Shown here: in pieces, positions 19,422 through 27,731 of the stretch | How positions within the stretch are numbered: position 1 is the first letter of the stretch | Layout of the letters: every line of letters begins with the position of its first letter | NCBI RefSeq assembly: GCF_009831215.1 | Contig: NZ_WUTW01000002.1 | Coordinates: 558,001-622,000 of the forward strand | Origin: Actinomadura rayongensis | Lineage (GTDB): Bacteria; Actinomycetota; Actinomycetes; Streptosporangiales; Streptosporangiaceae | Direction: 5' to 3' | DNA length: 64,000 nt | Translations under genes and position numbers: made by a program | Notes under the pieces: generated by a model | The model's database searches: none | What the model was told of the DNA's origin: nothing | The model's input: the letters and a program-made list of their open reading frames with translations, nothing else

Positions 19422-20912
19422 TTATTCGGGCTTGACCAGGGGGAACAGGATCGTGTCGCGGATGCCCTTGCCGGTGAAGGCCATGATCATTCGGTCGATG
19501 CCGGCGCCCATGCCGCCGGTGGGGGGCATCGCGTATTCGAGGGCTCGCAGGAAGTCCTCGTCGAGTTGCATGGCTTCGGGGTCGCCGCCAGCGGCCAGGA
19601 GGGACTGTTCGGTGAGGCGGCGGCGCTGTTCCACCGGGTCGACCAGTTCGGAGTAGGCGGTGCCGAGTTCGGTGCCGAAACCGATCAGGTCCCACTTCTC
19701 GGTCAGCAGCGGCTCGGCGCGGTGTTCGCGGGTCAGCGGGGACGTCTCCACCGGGTAGTCCATGACGAACGTCGGCTGGACGAGCGTGTGCTCGATCAGC
19801 TCCTCGAAGATCTCCTGGACGAGCCGTCCCTGGCCCCACTTGGCGTCCACGTGGACGCCGGCGGCCTCGGCGAGCTTGCGGACGGTCTCGATCGGCGTGT
19901 GCGGCGTGACCTCCTCGCCGAGCTTCGCCGACACCGACCCGTACAGCGTGATGCGCGGCCATTCGGGCAGGCCGAGGTCCACCTCGTGGTCGCCGTGGCG
20001 CACGACGGTCGTCCCGAGGGCGGCCACGACCGCCTTCTGGTACATCCGCTGCGTCAGGTCGGCCATGTCGTTGTAGTCGAGGTAGGTGCCGTACGCCTCC
20101 AGCATCGTGAACTCCGGGTTGTGCGTGGAGTCCGCGCCCTCGTTCCGGAAGTTCCGGTTGATCTCGAAGACCTTCTCGATGCCGCCCACCACGAGCCGCT
20201 TGAGGTACAGCTCGATCGCGATGCGGAGGTACAGCTCCATGTCGTAGGCGTTGATGTGGGTCCGGAAGGGCCGGGCCGCCGCGCCGCCGTGGATCGGCTG
20301 GAGCATCGGCGTCTCGACCTCCAGGTACCCCTCCTCGTGCCAGAAGTCGCGGACGGCGCGGACGGTCGCGCTGCGGATCCGCGCCATCTTCCGGGCCTCG
20401 TCGTTGACGATCAGGTCGACGTAGCGCATCCGGACGCGCGCCTCGGGGTCGGTGAGGCCCGCGTGCTTCTCCGGCAGCGGACGCAGCGACTTCGACGTGA
20501 TCGCGTACCGGTCCGCCATGATCGACAGCTCGCCGCGCCGGGACGTGATCACCTCGCCCTCGACGCCGATGTGGTCGCCGAGGTCGACGTCGCGCTTCCA
20601 GGCGTCCAGCGCCTCCTGCCCGACCTTCGCCAGCGACAGCATGATCTGGAGGTCGCCGGTGCCGTCCCGGACGGTCGCGAAGCACAGCTTGCCGGTGTTG
20701 CGCAGCAGCATGACGCGACCCGTGACGCCCGCCCGGTCGCCCGTCTCCGTGCCCGGCTCCAGCCCGGTGTATTTCTCCCGCAGCTCGGCGTTGGTCGCCG
20801 TGCGGGGGAACGTCACCGGGTAGGGGTCGATGCCGGCCGCACGGAGGCGGTCGAGCTTCTCCCGGCGCACGCGCATCTGCTCCGGGAGGTCGTCGTAGGT
20901 CTCGTCACTCAC
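19422..20912 (-). CDS. lysS: class II lysyl-tRNA synthetase
   Basis: This is a 496-aa protein from GTG 20912. The N-terminal OB-fold anticodon-binding domain spans about residues 60-160. The class II catalytic core follows, with motif 2 FEINRNFRNEGADSTHNPEF and motif 3 GMGAGIDRMIM near the C-terminus. It attaches lysine to tRNA-Lys in the cytosol. It is the last gene of the minus-strand row DUF2520-panC-panD-nadB-nadC-coaX-lysS. A gap of 65 bases separates it from coaX, so it may have its own promoter. The 138 bases downstream, before the convergent P450 end, hold short GC palindromes but no clear terminator. Confidence 0.98.
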   Translation of the reverse strand: MSDETYDDLPEQMRVRREKLDRLRAAGIDPYPVTFPRTATNAELREKYTGLEPGTETGDRAGVTGRVMLLRNTGKLCFATVRDGTGDLQIMLSLAKVGQEALDAWKRDVDLGDHIGVEGEVITSRRGELSIMADRYAITSKSLRPLPEKHAGLTDPEARVRMRYVDLIVNDEARKMARIRSATVRAVRDFWHEEGYLEVETPMLQPIHGGAAARPFRTHINAYDMELYLRIAIELYLKRLVVGGIEKVFEINRNFRNEGADSTHNPEFTMLEAYGTYLDYNDMADLTQRMYQKAVVAALGTTVVRHGDHEVDLGLPEWPRITLYGSVSAKLGEEVTPHTPIETVRKLAEAAGVHVDAKWGQGRLVQEIFEELIEHTLVQPTFVMDYPVETSPLTREHRAEPLLTEKWDLIGFGTELGTAYSELVDPVEQRRRLTEQSLLAAGGDPEAMQLDEDFLRALEYAMPPTGGMGAGIDRMIMAFTGKGIRDTILFPLVKPE

Positions 20913-20977
20913 ACGCTCAGGCTACCGACCCGCCCCACCCCCGGCGAACCCGCGCACAGCCTGTGGAAAACCCCGCC

Positions 20978-21760
20978 TCAGGGCGTGTTGCGCTCGTAGA
21001 TCAGGCGCAGCCCGATGAGGGTCAGCCACGGCTCGAACTCGTCGATGCTGCGCGACTCCTCCAGCACGAGCGGGGCGAGGCCGCCGGTCGCGATGACCGT
21101 GACCTCGCCCGGGTCCTCGGCCAGTTCGTCCGACATCCGCTCGACCAGGCCGTCCACCTGGCCCGCGAAGCCGAAGATGATGCCCGACTGGAGCGCCTCG
21201 ACGGTGTTCTTGGCGATCACCGAGCGGGGCCGCACCAGCTCGATCTTGTGGAGCTGCGCACCGCGCGCCGACAGCGCGTCTATGGAGATTTCGATGCCTG
21301 GTGCGATGGCACCCCCGACGTACTCACCGCGCGAGGACACGGCGTCGAACGTCGTTGCGGTGCCGAAGTCCACGACGATCGCCGGCCCGCCGTGCAGATG
21401 AACGGCGGCCAGTGCGTTGACGATTCGGTCCGCGCCCACTTCTTTGGGGTTGTCCATCCGCACCGGTACGCCGGTCTTCACGCCGGGCTCCACGATCACC
21501 GCGGGGACGTCGCCGTAATAACGACGGCACATCTCGCGCATCTCGTGGAGCACCGACGGGACGGTCGAGCAAAGGGCGATGCCGCTGATATCGGTGTCGG
21601 CGAGCAGCGGGCTCTGCGCCACGAGACCCTGGAGGACGACGGCGATCTCGTCCGCCGTCCGGCGCGGGTCGGTGTTGATCCGCCAGTGCTCGATGACCTC
21701 CTCGCCCTCGAACAGACCGAGGACGGTGTTGGTATTGCCGACGTCGATGGTGAGCAGCAT
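20978..21760 (-). CDS. coaX: type III pantothenate kinase
   Basis: This is a 260-aa protein from ATG 21760. It has the ASKHA-fold signatures of CoaX: MLLTIDVGNTNTVLGLFEGE with the phosphate-1 Asp, GADRIVNALAAVHLHG, VVDFGTATTFDAV and ATGGLAPLV. It phosphorylates pantothenate to 4'-phosphopantothenate, the first step of CoA synthesis, and unlike type I enzymes is insensitive to CoA feedback and needs a monovalent cation. Lying downstream of panC and panD, it completes a local route from aspartate to phosphopantothenate apart from the ketopantoate steps. It starts 14 bases after the nadC stop. Confidence 0.97.
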   Translation of the reverse strand: MLLTIDVGNTNTVLGLFEGEEVIEHWRINTDPRRTADEIAVVLQGLVAQSPLLADTDISGIALCSTVPSVLHEMREMCRRYYGDVPAVIVEPGVKTGVPVRMDNPKEVGADRIVNALAAVHLHGGPAIVVDFGTATTFDAVSSRGEYVGGAIAPGIEISIDALSARGAQLHKIELVRPRSVIAKNTVEALQSGIIFGFAGQVDGLVERMSDELAEDPGEVTVIATGGLAPLVLEESRSIDEFEPWLTLIGLRLIYERNTP

Positions 21761-21774
21761 CAGGTCCCCGCTGG

Positions 21775-22632
21775 TCAGGAGAAGTCAAGGCCGATGTCGT
21801 AGGCGCGCGACGAGTGGGTCAGCGCACCTACTGCAAGGTAGTCCACCCCCGTCACGGCCACATCTCGGACCCCGTCCAAACCGAGGCCGCCACTGGCCTC
21901 CAGTTCGGCGCGGCCGTTCACGAGCCGTACGGCCTCGGTCATCTCCCCGATCGACATGTTGTCCAGCAGCAGGGACGTCGCCCCTGCGGCCAGCGCCTCT
22001 TCAACCTGCGCGAGAGTGTCGCACTCCACCTGGACGTGCAGGGACGGGTACACGGCGCGGATGGCCTCGTAAGCACGGGTCACCGAGCCTGCCGCCGCGA
22101 TGTGGTTGTCCTTGACGAGCGCGGCGTCCCCGAGCCCCATCCGGTGGTTCACGCCCCCACCGCAACGGACGGCGTACTTCTGCAGCGCGCGCAGCCCGGG
22201 AAGGGTCTTGCGGGTGTCACGCACCTTGGCTTTGGTGCCCTCGATCGCATCCACCCATCTGCGCGTCGCAGTCGCGATGCCCGAAAGGTGAGTGAGGAGG
22301 TTGAGCGCGATGCGTTCGGCTCGCAGAACTGCGCGCGTGGGTCCGGACACCGAAATCAGGATCCGTCCTTTCGTCACGCGGTCGCCGTCCGCGACATGGG
22401 CCTCGTAATCCACGCCCAGCAGCTCGAAGACGACCTCGGCGACCGGGATCCCGGCGACGACGCCGTCCTCGCGGGCCGTGAAGTCGCCGGCCGCGCGGTC
22501 GTCCGGGGCGAAGATCGGCTCGCTGGTGACGTCGGCGGCGCCGTCCTCGGCGAGCGCGGTCTCCACCAGCGCCGTCACGGCGGCGGCGTCGAGGTCGGCG
22601 GCGGCCAGCCGCGCTTCCAGTTCGGGTGTCAT
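21775..22632 (-). CDS. nadC: nicotinate-nucleotide pyrophosphorylase (carboxylating)
   Basis: This is a 285-aa protein from ATG 22632, preceded by GAGGAGCACCG and overlapping the nadB stop as ATGA. It has the quinolinate phosphoribosyltransferase hallmarks: ERIALNLLTHLSGIAT, KVRDTRKTLPGLRALQKYAV with the substrate-binding Arg and Lys, GGGVNHRMGLGDAALVKDNH, and the final LEASGGLGLDGVRD phosphate loop. It converts quinolinate and PRPP to nicotinate mononucleotide with loss of CO2 in NAD synthesis. The overlap with nadB implies co-translation. No nadA lies in this row, so quinolinate synthase must be encoded elsewhere. Confidence 0.97.
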   Translation of the reverse strand: MTPELEARLAAADLDAAAVTALVETALAEDGAADVTSEPIFAPDDRAAGDFTAREDGVVAGIPVAEVVFELLGVDYEAHVADGDRVTKGRILISVSGPTRAVLRAERIALNLLTHLSGIATATRRWVDAIEGTKAKVRDTRKTLPGLRALQKYAVRCGGGVNHRMGLGDAALVKDNHIAAAGSVTRAYEAIRAVYPSLHVQVECDTLAQVEEALAAGATSLLLDNMSIGEMTEAVRLVNGRAELEASGGLGLDGVRDVAVTGVDYLAVGALTHSSRAYDIGLDFS

Positions 22633-24245
22633 CGGTGCTCCTCGTAGGTGGTGACCAGGCCCGCGTCCGCGCGGCGGGTGACGAGGTGGCCGCGCCAGGC
22701 CGCGTCGTCGCGTTCGGGGTGGTCGTCGCGCCAGTGGCTGCCGCGCGTCTCGGTGCGGCGGCGCGCGGCGGCGACGATCGCGGACGCGACGGCGTGCAGG
22801 TTCGTGGCCTCCCACGCGGCGACGTCCGGCGCGACGTCCGGGGACGGCGCCAGCGCGTCCAGGGCGCGGGCGGCGCGGTCCAGGCCCGCCGCGTCGCGCA
22901 GGACGCCCGCGTCCGCCGACATGATCCGCTGGATCGCGTCGCGCGCGCCGCCGTCCAGCAGCCCGGACGGCCCGGACGGCGCGACCGCCGGACCCGGCTC
23001 GCCCAGCTCCGCCCCGACCGCCGCCGCGATGCGCTCGGCGAATACCAGGCCCTCCAGCAGCGAGTTGGACGCGAGCCGGTTCGCCCCGTGGACGCCCGTG
23101 CAGGCCGTCTCACCGCACGCGTACAGACCGGGCACGGTCGTACGTCCGTGCAGGTCGGTGCGGATGCCGCCGCTGGCGTAGTGCGCGGCGGGAACGACCG
23201 GGATCGGCTCGGTCACCGGGTCGATCCCGTGGAACCGGCAGGCCGCGAGGATCGTGGGGAACCGTCGTTCCCACAGATCGGCGCCGAACTCGCGCGCGTC
23301 CAGCAGCATGTGCCGCTCGCCGGTCTCGGCCATCCGGCTCATGATCCCCTTGGCGACGACGTCGCGGGGCGCCAGCTCGGCCAGCTCGTGGCGGCCGACC
23401 ATGAAGCGCGTCCCGGAGCGGTCCACCAGGTGCGCGCCCTCGCCCCGGACGGCCTCGGAGATCAGCGGCTGGCGGCCCCGCGCGTCCGGCCCGAGCCACA
23501 GCGCGGTCGGGTGGAACTGGACGAACTCCAGATCGGTCACGGCCGCCCCGGCACGGAGGGCGAGCGCCACACCGTCCCCGGTCGATACCTCGGGGTTGGT
23601 CGTCGCGGCGAAGACCTGGCCGAGGCCGCCGGTGGCGAGCACGACCGCGCGGGCGCGCACCGCCCCGACGCCGCCGGGACGTCCCTGGCCCATGACGTGG
23701 AGCGTGACGCCCGCGGCGCGTCCGGCCGCGTCCAGCAGGAGGTCCAGGACGAGCGCGTGCTCGATGACCTCGACGTCGCTCTCCTTGAGCGCGGCGCGCA
23801 GCGCGCGGCTGATCTCGGCGCCGGTCGCGTCGCCGCCCGCGTGCGCGATGCGGCGGCGGTGGTGGCCGCCCTCGCGGCCGAGCGCGAGGTCGCCGCCGGG
23901 CGCGCGGTCGAACTCGGCGCCGAGCGCGATGAGCCGCCGGACGGCGTCCGGGCCGTCGGTGACGAGCGCGCGGACCGCGTCCTGCGAGCAGAGGCCGACG
24001 CCCGCGGTGAGCGTGTCGGCCAGGTGTTCGCCGGGGGTGTCGGCGGGGTCGAGCGCGGCGGCGACGCCGCCCTGCGCCCAGCGGGTGGAGCCCGCGTCCA
24101 GAAGGGCCTTGGTGACGAGCAGGACGCGGCCGTGCGGACGGCAGTTGAGCGCGGCGACCAGTCCGGCGACGCCGGAACCGATCACCACGATGTCGGTGTC
24201 GGCGGTCCAGCCGGGGGCGGGCGCCGTGAGCACACGAGGGATCAT
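22629..24245 (-). CDS. nadB: L-aspartate oxidase
   Basis: This is a 538-aa flavoprotein from ATG 24245. The FAD dinucleotide fold (DIVVIGSGVAGLVAALNCR, about residues 18-36) is followed by STRWAQGGVAAAL, the substrate-side His/Arg region EFVQFHPTAL and the FAD-tail motif ACGETACTGVHGANRLASNS. It oxidises L-aspartate to iminoaspartate, the precursor of quinolinate. The C-terminal helical domain is complete. It shares four bases with nadC. Both panD, directly upstream, and this enzyme consume aspartate, so the operon groups aspartate-derived cofactor synthesis. Confidence 0.97.
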   Translation of the reverse strand: MIPRVLTAPAPGWTADTDIVVIGSGVAGLVAALNCRPHGRVLLVTKALLDAGSTRWAQGGVAAALDPADTPGEHLADTLTAGVGLCSQDAVRALVTDGPDAVRRLIALGAEFDRAPGGDLALGREGGHHRRRIAHAGGDATGAEISRALRAALKESDVEVIEHALVLDLLLDAAGRAAGVTLHVMGQGRPGGVGAVRARAVVLATGGLGQVFAATTNPEVSTGDGVALALRAGAAVTDLEFVQFHPTALWLGPDARGRQPLISEAVRGEGAHLVDRSGTRFMVGRHELAELAPRDVVAKGIMSRMAETGERHMLLDAREFGADLWERRFPTILAACRFHGIDPVTEPIPVVPAAHYASGGIRTDLHGRTTVPGLYACGETACTGVHGANRLASNSLLEGLVFAERIAAAVGAELGEPGPAVAPSGPSGLLDGGARDAIQRIMSADAGVLRDAAGLDRAARALDALAPSPDVAPDVAAWEATNLHAVASAIVAAARRRTETRGSHWRDDHPERDDAAWRGHLVTRRADAGLVTTYEEHR

Positions 24246-24326
24246 GTGCCCCTCCTCAGGGGTCGATTTCTCGTCATTCTGACATTAACCCCTGCGGCGG
24301 GATGCGACCGGCCCCCGTCCGAACGG

Positions 24327-24743
24327 TCAGCGCCGGATCAGGTCGCCCCGGGAGTCCAGCGAGCCGGGGACGGGCTCGGCCGGGTCGGAGCCCAGCGAGA
24401 TGATCTTGTTAGAGCGGTCCACGTGCACGACGCGCGGCTCGAACGACCGCGCGTCCGCGTCGCTCATCTGCGCGTAGCTGATGATGATCACCAGGTCGCC
24501 GGGCGCGACGAGCCGGGCCGCGGCCCCGTTGATCCCGATCACGCCGGAGCCCCGCTCCCCCGCGATCAGGTAGGTCTCCAGCCGGGCGCCGTTGTCGATG
24601 TCGACGATGTGGACCTGCTCGCCGGGCAGCAGGTCGGCCGCGTCCATGAGGTCCTGGTCGAGCGTGAGCGACCCCACATAGTGCAGGTCGGCCTGCGTCA
24701 CGGTGGCGCGGTGGATCTTCGACTTGAACATGGTCCGGAACAT
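24327..24743 (-). CDS. panD: aspartate 1-decarboxylase proenzyme
   Basis: This is a 138-aa protein from ATG 24743. The self-cleavage site is intact: [15 protein letters not shown] with Gly24-Ser25, where the Ser becomes the pyruvoyl cofactor. Lys9 and Tyr58-region residues of the family are present, as is [19 protein letters not shown]. It decarboxylates aspartate to beta-alanine for pantothenate synthesis. Actinobacterial PanD has a flexible C-terminal tail, seen here as [18 protein letters not shown]; in Mycobacterium that tail is the site of pyrazinoic acid action. It lies 21 bases downstream of panC. Confidence 0.97.
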   Translation of the reverse strand: MFRTMFKSKIHRATVTQADLHYVGSLTLDQDLMDAADLLPGEQVHIVDIDNGARLETYLIAGERGSGVIGINGAAARLVAPGDLVIIISYAQMSDADARSFEPRVVHVDRSNKIISLGSDPAEPVPGSLDSRGDLIRR

Positions 24744-24764
24744 GACGACTCCTTCGGGGGGCGT

Positions 24765-25619
24765 TCAGGCGGGGAAGCCGAGCGGGACGTTGTCGATGAG
24801 GTGGGTTCCGCCGACGCGGCCCGCCACGGCGAGCACGGCCGGTCCCTCGTGGTCGGCGGCGACCTCCTCGAACGTCGCCGGATCAACGAGGACGAGGTAG
24901 TCCAGCAGCAGCGGCGGATTCCGGGACGCCGCGGCGTCCAGCACCGCCCGCGCCGCCGTCCGGACGGCGTCCGGGCCGTCGCCCGCCGCCTTCTCGCCCG
25001 CGTGCAGGGCGCGCGACAGCGCCGTCGCCGTCACCCGGTCCGCGTCGGTGAGGTACCGGTTGCGGCTGGAGAGCGCCAGGCCGTCCTTCTCCCGGACGGT
25101 CGGGGCTCCCACCACCTCGACCGGAACGTTCAGGTCGGCGACCATCCGGCGGACGAGGGCGAGCTGCTGCGCGTCCTTCTCCCCGAAGATCGCCGTGTCC
25201 GGGCGCACCAGGTGGAACAACTTCAGGACGACCGTGAGCATTCCGTCGAAATGCCCCGGCCGCGTCACGCCCTCGACCCGCTCGCCCATCGGGCCGGCCT
25301 TGACCGTGACCTGCGGCTCCGTCGGGTACATCTCGGCGACGGACGGCGCGAAGATCAGGTCCACGCCCTCGTCCGCGCAGGCCGCGACGTCGTCGGGGAA
25401 CGTCCGCGGATAGCGGTCCAGGTCCTCGTTCGCGCCGAACTGGAGGGGGTTCACGAAGATGCTGACGGCCACCGCGTCGGCGGCCTCGCGCGCCCTCCTG
25501 ATCAGCGAGCGGTGGCCCTCGTGCAGCGCGCCCATCGTCGGGACGAGCGCGAGCGTCCCGGTCAGCGCGGACCTGGCCGCCGCCAGCTCGCCCCGCGTCC
25601 CGGCGATCACGAGCGTCAT
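24765..25619 (-). CDS. panC: pantothenate synthetase (pantoate-beta-alanine ligase)
   Basis: This is a 284-aa protein from ATG 25619. It has the HIGH-like nucleotidyl-transfer motif [15 protein letters not shown], the beta-alanine pocket [19 protein letters not shown], and the KMSKS-equivalent LSSRNRYLT. It activates pantoate with ATP and joins it to beta-alanine. Its substrate beta-alanine comes from the neighbouring panD. The upstream DUF2520 gene stops 14 bases before its start, so all three are probably one transcript. Confidence 0.97.
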   Translation of the reverse strand: MTLVIAGTRGELAAARSALTGTLALVPTMGALHEGHRSLIRRAREAADAVAVSIFVNPLQFGANEDLDRYPRTFPDDVAACADEGVDLIFAPSVAEMYPTEPQVTVKAGPMGERVEGVTRPGHFDGMLTVVLKLFHLVRPDTAIFGEKDAQQLALVRRMVADLNVPVEVVGAPTVREKDGLALSSRNRYLTDADRVTATALSRALHAGEKAAGDGPDAVRTAARAVLDAAASRNPPLLLDYLVLVDPATFEEVAADHEGPAVLAVAGRVGGTHLIDNVPLGFPA

Positions 25620-25633
25620 GGCGATCCCCCTCC

Positions 25634-26536
25634 TCAGTCGGCCAGCACACCGAGGAGCCGCTCGGCGTCCCCGGGCTTGAGCAGTCCGGCGGTGAGCGCC
25701 CGGTCCGCGGTGAGCCGCGCCAGCGCGACGTAGGCGCTGCGGCTCTCCGGGGAGACGCGGGCGAGTTCGGCGACGTGCTCGGCGACCGTCCCGGCGTCGC
25801 CGCGCGCGACCGGGCCCGTCAGGCCCTCGATGCCGAGCCTGAGCGCGTTGTCCAGCGCCGCGCCCAGCAGGGGGCCGAGCATCCTTCCGGGCTCGGCGAC
25901 GCCGGCCTTCGTCAGCAGGTCCATCGCCTCCACGACCAGCGTGACCAGGTGGTTCGCCCCCGTGGCGAGCGCCGCGTGGTACAGCGGGCGCTTGTCCTCC
26001 TCGATCCAGACGGGCTCGCCGCCCATCTCCAGGACGAGCGCCTCGGCGACGGGACGCAGCGGGTCCGGGGTCGTCACGCCGAACGACACGCCGCTGAGCC
26101 GGTCCACGTCGTCCGGGCGTCCGGTGAACGTCATGACGGGGTGGACGGCGAGCGGAAGCGCGCCGGTGCGGGTGGCGGGCTCCAGGACGTCGGTGCCGTA
26201 GCGTCCGCTGGTGTGCAGGATCAGCTTGCCCGTGGTGCCGACGCCCGTGGCGGTCAGCCCCGCGACAAGATCGCCGAGCGCGTCGTCCGGCACCGTGACC
26301 AGCACCAGATCAGCAGCCTCCACGACCTCCTGCGGGTCGCTGAACGCAGCACCCGGAAGCCGCTCCGCGGCCCGCGCCCGCGACTTCTCCGACACGGCGG
26401 ACACGGCGACGACCCGGTGCCCGGCCCTGGCCAGCGCGGCGCCGAGCGCGGTCCCGACGCGTCCGGCGCCGACCACGCCGACGTCCAGACGGGCGGGCCG
26501 GTCCTCCGGCGCGTCAAAAGGCACAGCAGGATCCAT
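25634..26536 (-). CDS. Rossmann-fold/DUF2520 NAD(P)-binding protein upstream of panC
   Basis: This is a 300-aa protein from ATG 26536. The N-terminal Rossmann domain has [20 protein letters not shown] and [15 protein letters not shown]. The C-terminal all-helical DUF2520 domain includes [13 protein letters not shown] and [16 protein letters not shown]. The fold is that of 6-phosphogluconate or ketopantoate reductase-like dehydrogenases. The family commonly sits beside panC in actinobacteria, and a role as an alternative ketopantoate reductase or a related step has been suggested by context; I regard this as unproven. It is the first gene of the minus-strand cofactor row. About 180 bases separate it from a divergent GNAT gene. 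Confidence 0.88.
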   Translation of the reverse strand: MDPAVPFDAPEDRPARLDVGVVGAGRVGTALGAALARAGHRVVAVSAVSEKSRARAAERLPGAAFSDPQEVVEAADLVLVTVPDDALGDLVAGLTATGVGTTGKLILHTSGRYGTDVLEPATRTGALPLAVHPVMTFTGRPDDVDRLSGVSFGVTTPDPLRPVAEALVLEMGGEPVWIEEDKRPLYHAALATGANHLVTLVVEAMDLLTKAGVAEPGRMLGPLLGAALDNALRLGIEGLTGPVARGDAGTVAEHVAELARVSPESRSAYVALARLTADRALTAGLLKPGDAERLLGVLAD

Positions 26537-26717
26537 ACAGGTTCGTTCCAGTCCTCAACAGTAGGTACCGGACGTGCGCGATCCAGGGTACCCGCGCCCC
26601 ACGCGACGTCCAGTACTCAGCCCGAAGGTGACTCTACGCACACCCGCCCACGCCTCTGACCAGCTCACCCACCCGACCACCCCAAACCCGACCAACCGCC
26701 GCGCCAGGACGACACTC

Positions 26718-27200
26718 ATGAAGATCATCGAAGACGACCTCTCCACCCCCGAGATCGCCGATTTCCTCCGCCACCACCTGGCGGACATGAACGCCCTCAC
26801 TCCACCCGAAAGCGTCCACGCCCTGGACCTGGAGGCCCTGAGAGCCCCCGAGATCACCTTCTGGTCCGTCCGCGACGGCTCGTCAGTAGCAGCCTGCGGC
26901 GCCCTGAAACGCCTGACCCCAACTCACGCCGAACTGAAATCAATGCGCACCGACCCGACCCGCCAACGCACCGGCCTGGCGTCCCGCCTGCTCACCCACA
27001 TCATCAACGAAGCAACGGCCCGAGGCTACAACCGCCTCAGCCTGGAAACCGGCTCCGCCGCCCCCTACCTCCCCGCCCGCCGCCTCTACGAAAAATTCGG
27101 CTTCACCTACTGCGCCCCCTTCGCCGACTACACCCCCGACCCCAACAGCGTCCACATGACCAAACCCCTCCGTGCAGCAATACCCGCACCCAACCAATAA
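26718..27200 (+). CDS. GNAT-family N-acetyltransferase
   Basis: This is a 160-aa protein from ATG 26718. It has the GNAT core: FWSVRDGSSVAACGALKRL, then ELKSMRTDPTRQRTGLASRL with the Q/RxxG acetyl-CoA loop, and YLPARRLYEKFGF near the end. It resembles the YsnE/ElaA-like small-molecule acetyltransferases, but the substrate is unknown. The frame is C-rich in third positions in a way that differs from its neighbours (many CCC and CAC codons), which may hint at a separate origin. It diverges from the pantothenate row, and its end faces the toxin locus. Confidence 0.85.
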   Translation: MKIIEDDLSTPEIADFLRHHLADMNALTPPESVHALDLEALRAPEITFWSVRDGSSVAACGALKRLTPTHAELKSMRTDPTRQRTGLASRLLTHIINEATARGYNRLSLETGSAAPYLPARRLYEKFGFTYCAPFADYTPDPNSVHMTKPLRAAIPAPNQ

Positions 27201-27263
27201 ACGCGCCTGCCGCCTACCCGAGATCGACAAAAACCCCGGCCACACACACTTAGATCGCCGAAA

Positions 27264-27731
27264 TTATCCTTCACCGTCCGGGAAAATGTAATGCTCACGA
27301 TTGCGATGAAGGAATCTCCATTGCTCTTCGTCGCGAGAACTGACGGGAAGTATCTCGATGAAAATATCGTGTTCGATCGCGATTCGGAGATCGCCGCAAA
27401 TGCCCACTGTCACGGCCTGCACCTTCGGCTGCAACCGTTCGGCGAACCTGTCGACTACCGACGCTCCGGTATCGTACCGCATCTCCGCCTTGCCTGGCTC
27501 CAAATCGCCAGAACCAAGTACAATTCTACCCCCTTGGCAAATGCGTGCCGGACATTGGACATGCAGGGCATATTTTCCAGCCGTTGGCTCAGATTCTACA
27601 AATCGAGTGGCGAGCGGCACTCGATTGCCGAATTCAAGAATCATAGTCAACCCGAAGCGACCGATCCCCGAAAAAGCCAACCCTTTGATCGAGTCGTTCA
27701 TTCGACGGGATGCCACATCGGCATCGAACAT
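27264..27731 (-). CDS. putative immunity protein for the RHS toxin
   Basis: This is a 155-aa protein whose ATG (27731) directly follows the TGA of the RHS gene with no gap, which is the usual place for a cognate immunity gene. I recognise no family. It is predicted cytoplasmic and mixed alpha/beta, with no signal peptide or membrane helix; the tail is RDEEQWRFLHRNREHYIFPD. A hand count gives 28 G+C in bases 27241-27300 and about 30 in 27301-27360, far below the surrounding genes, so it probably arrived with the toxin tail. Its presumed job is to bind and block the C-terminal toxin domain of the RHS protein in the producer cell. This is inference from position and composition. Confidence 0.65.
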   Translation of the reverse strand: MFDADVASRRMNDSIKGLAFSGIGRFGLTMILEFGNRVPLATRFVESEPTAGKYALHVQCPARICQGGRIVLGSGDLEPGKAEMRYDTGASVVDRFAERLQPKVQAVTVGICGDLRIAIEHDIFIEILPVSSRDEEQWRFLHRNREHYIFPDGEG

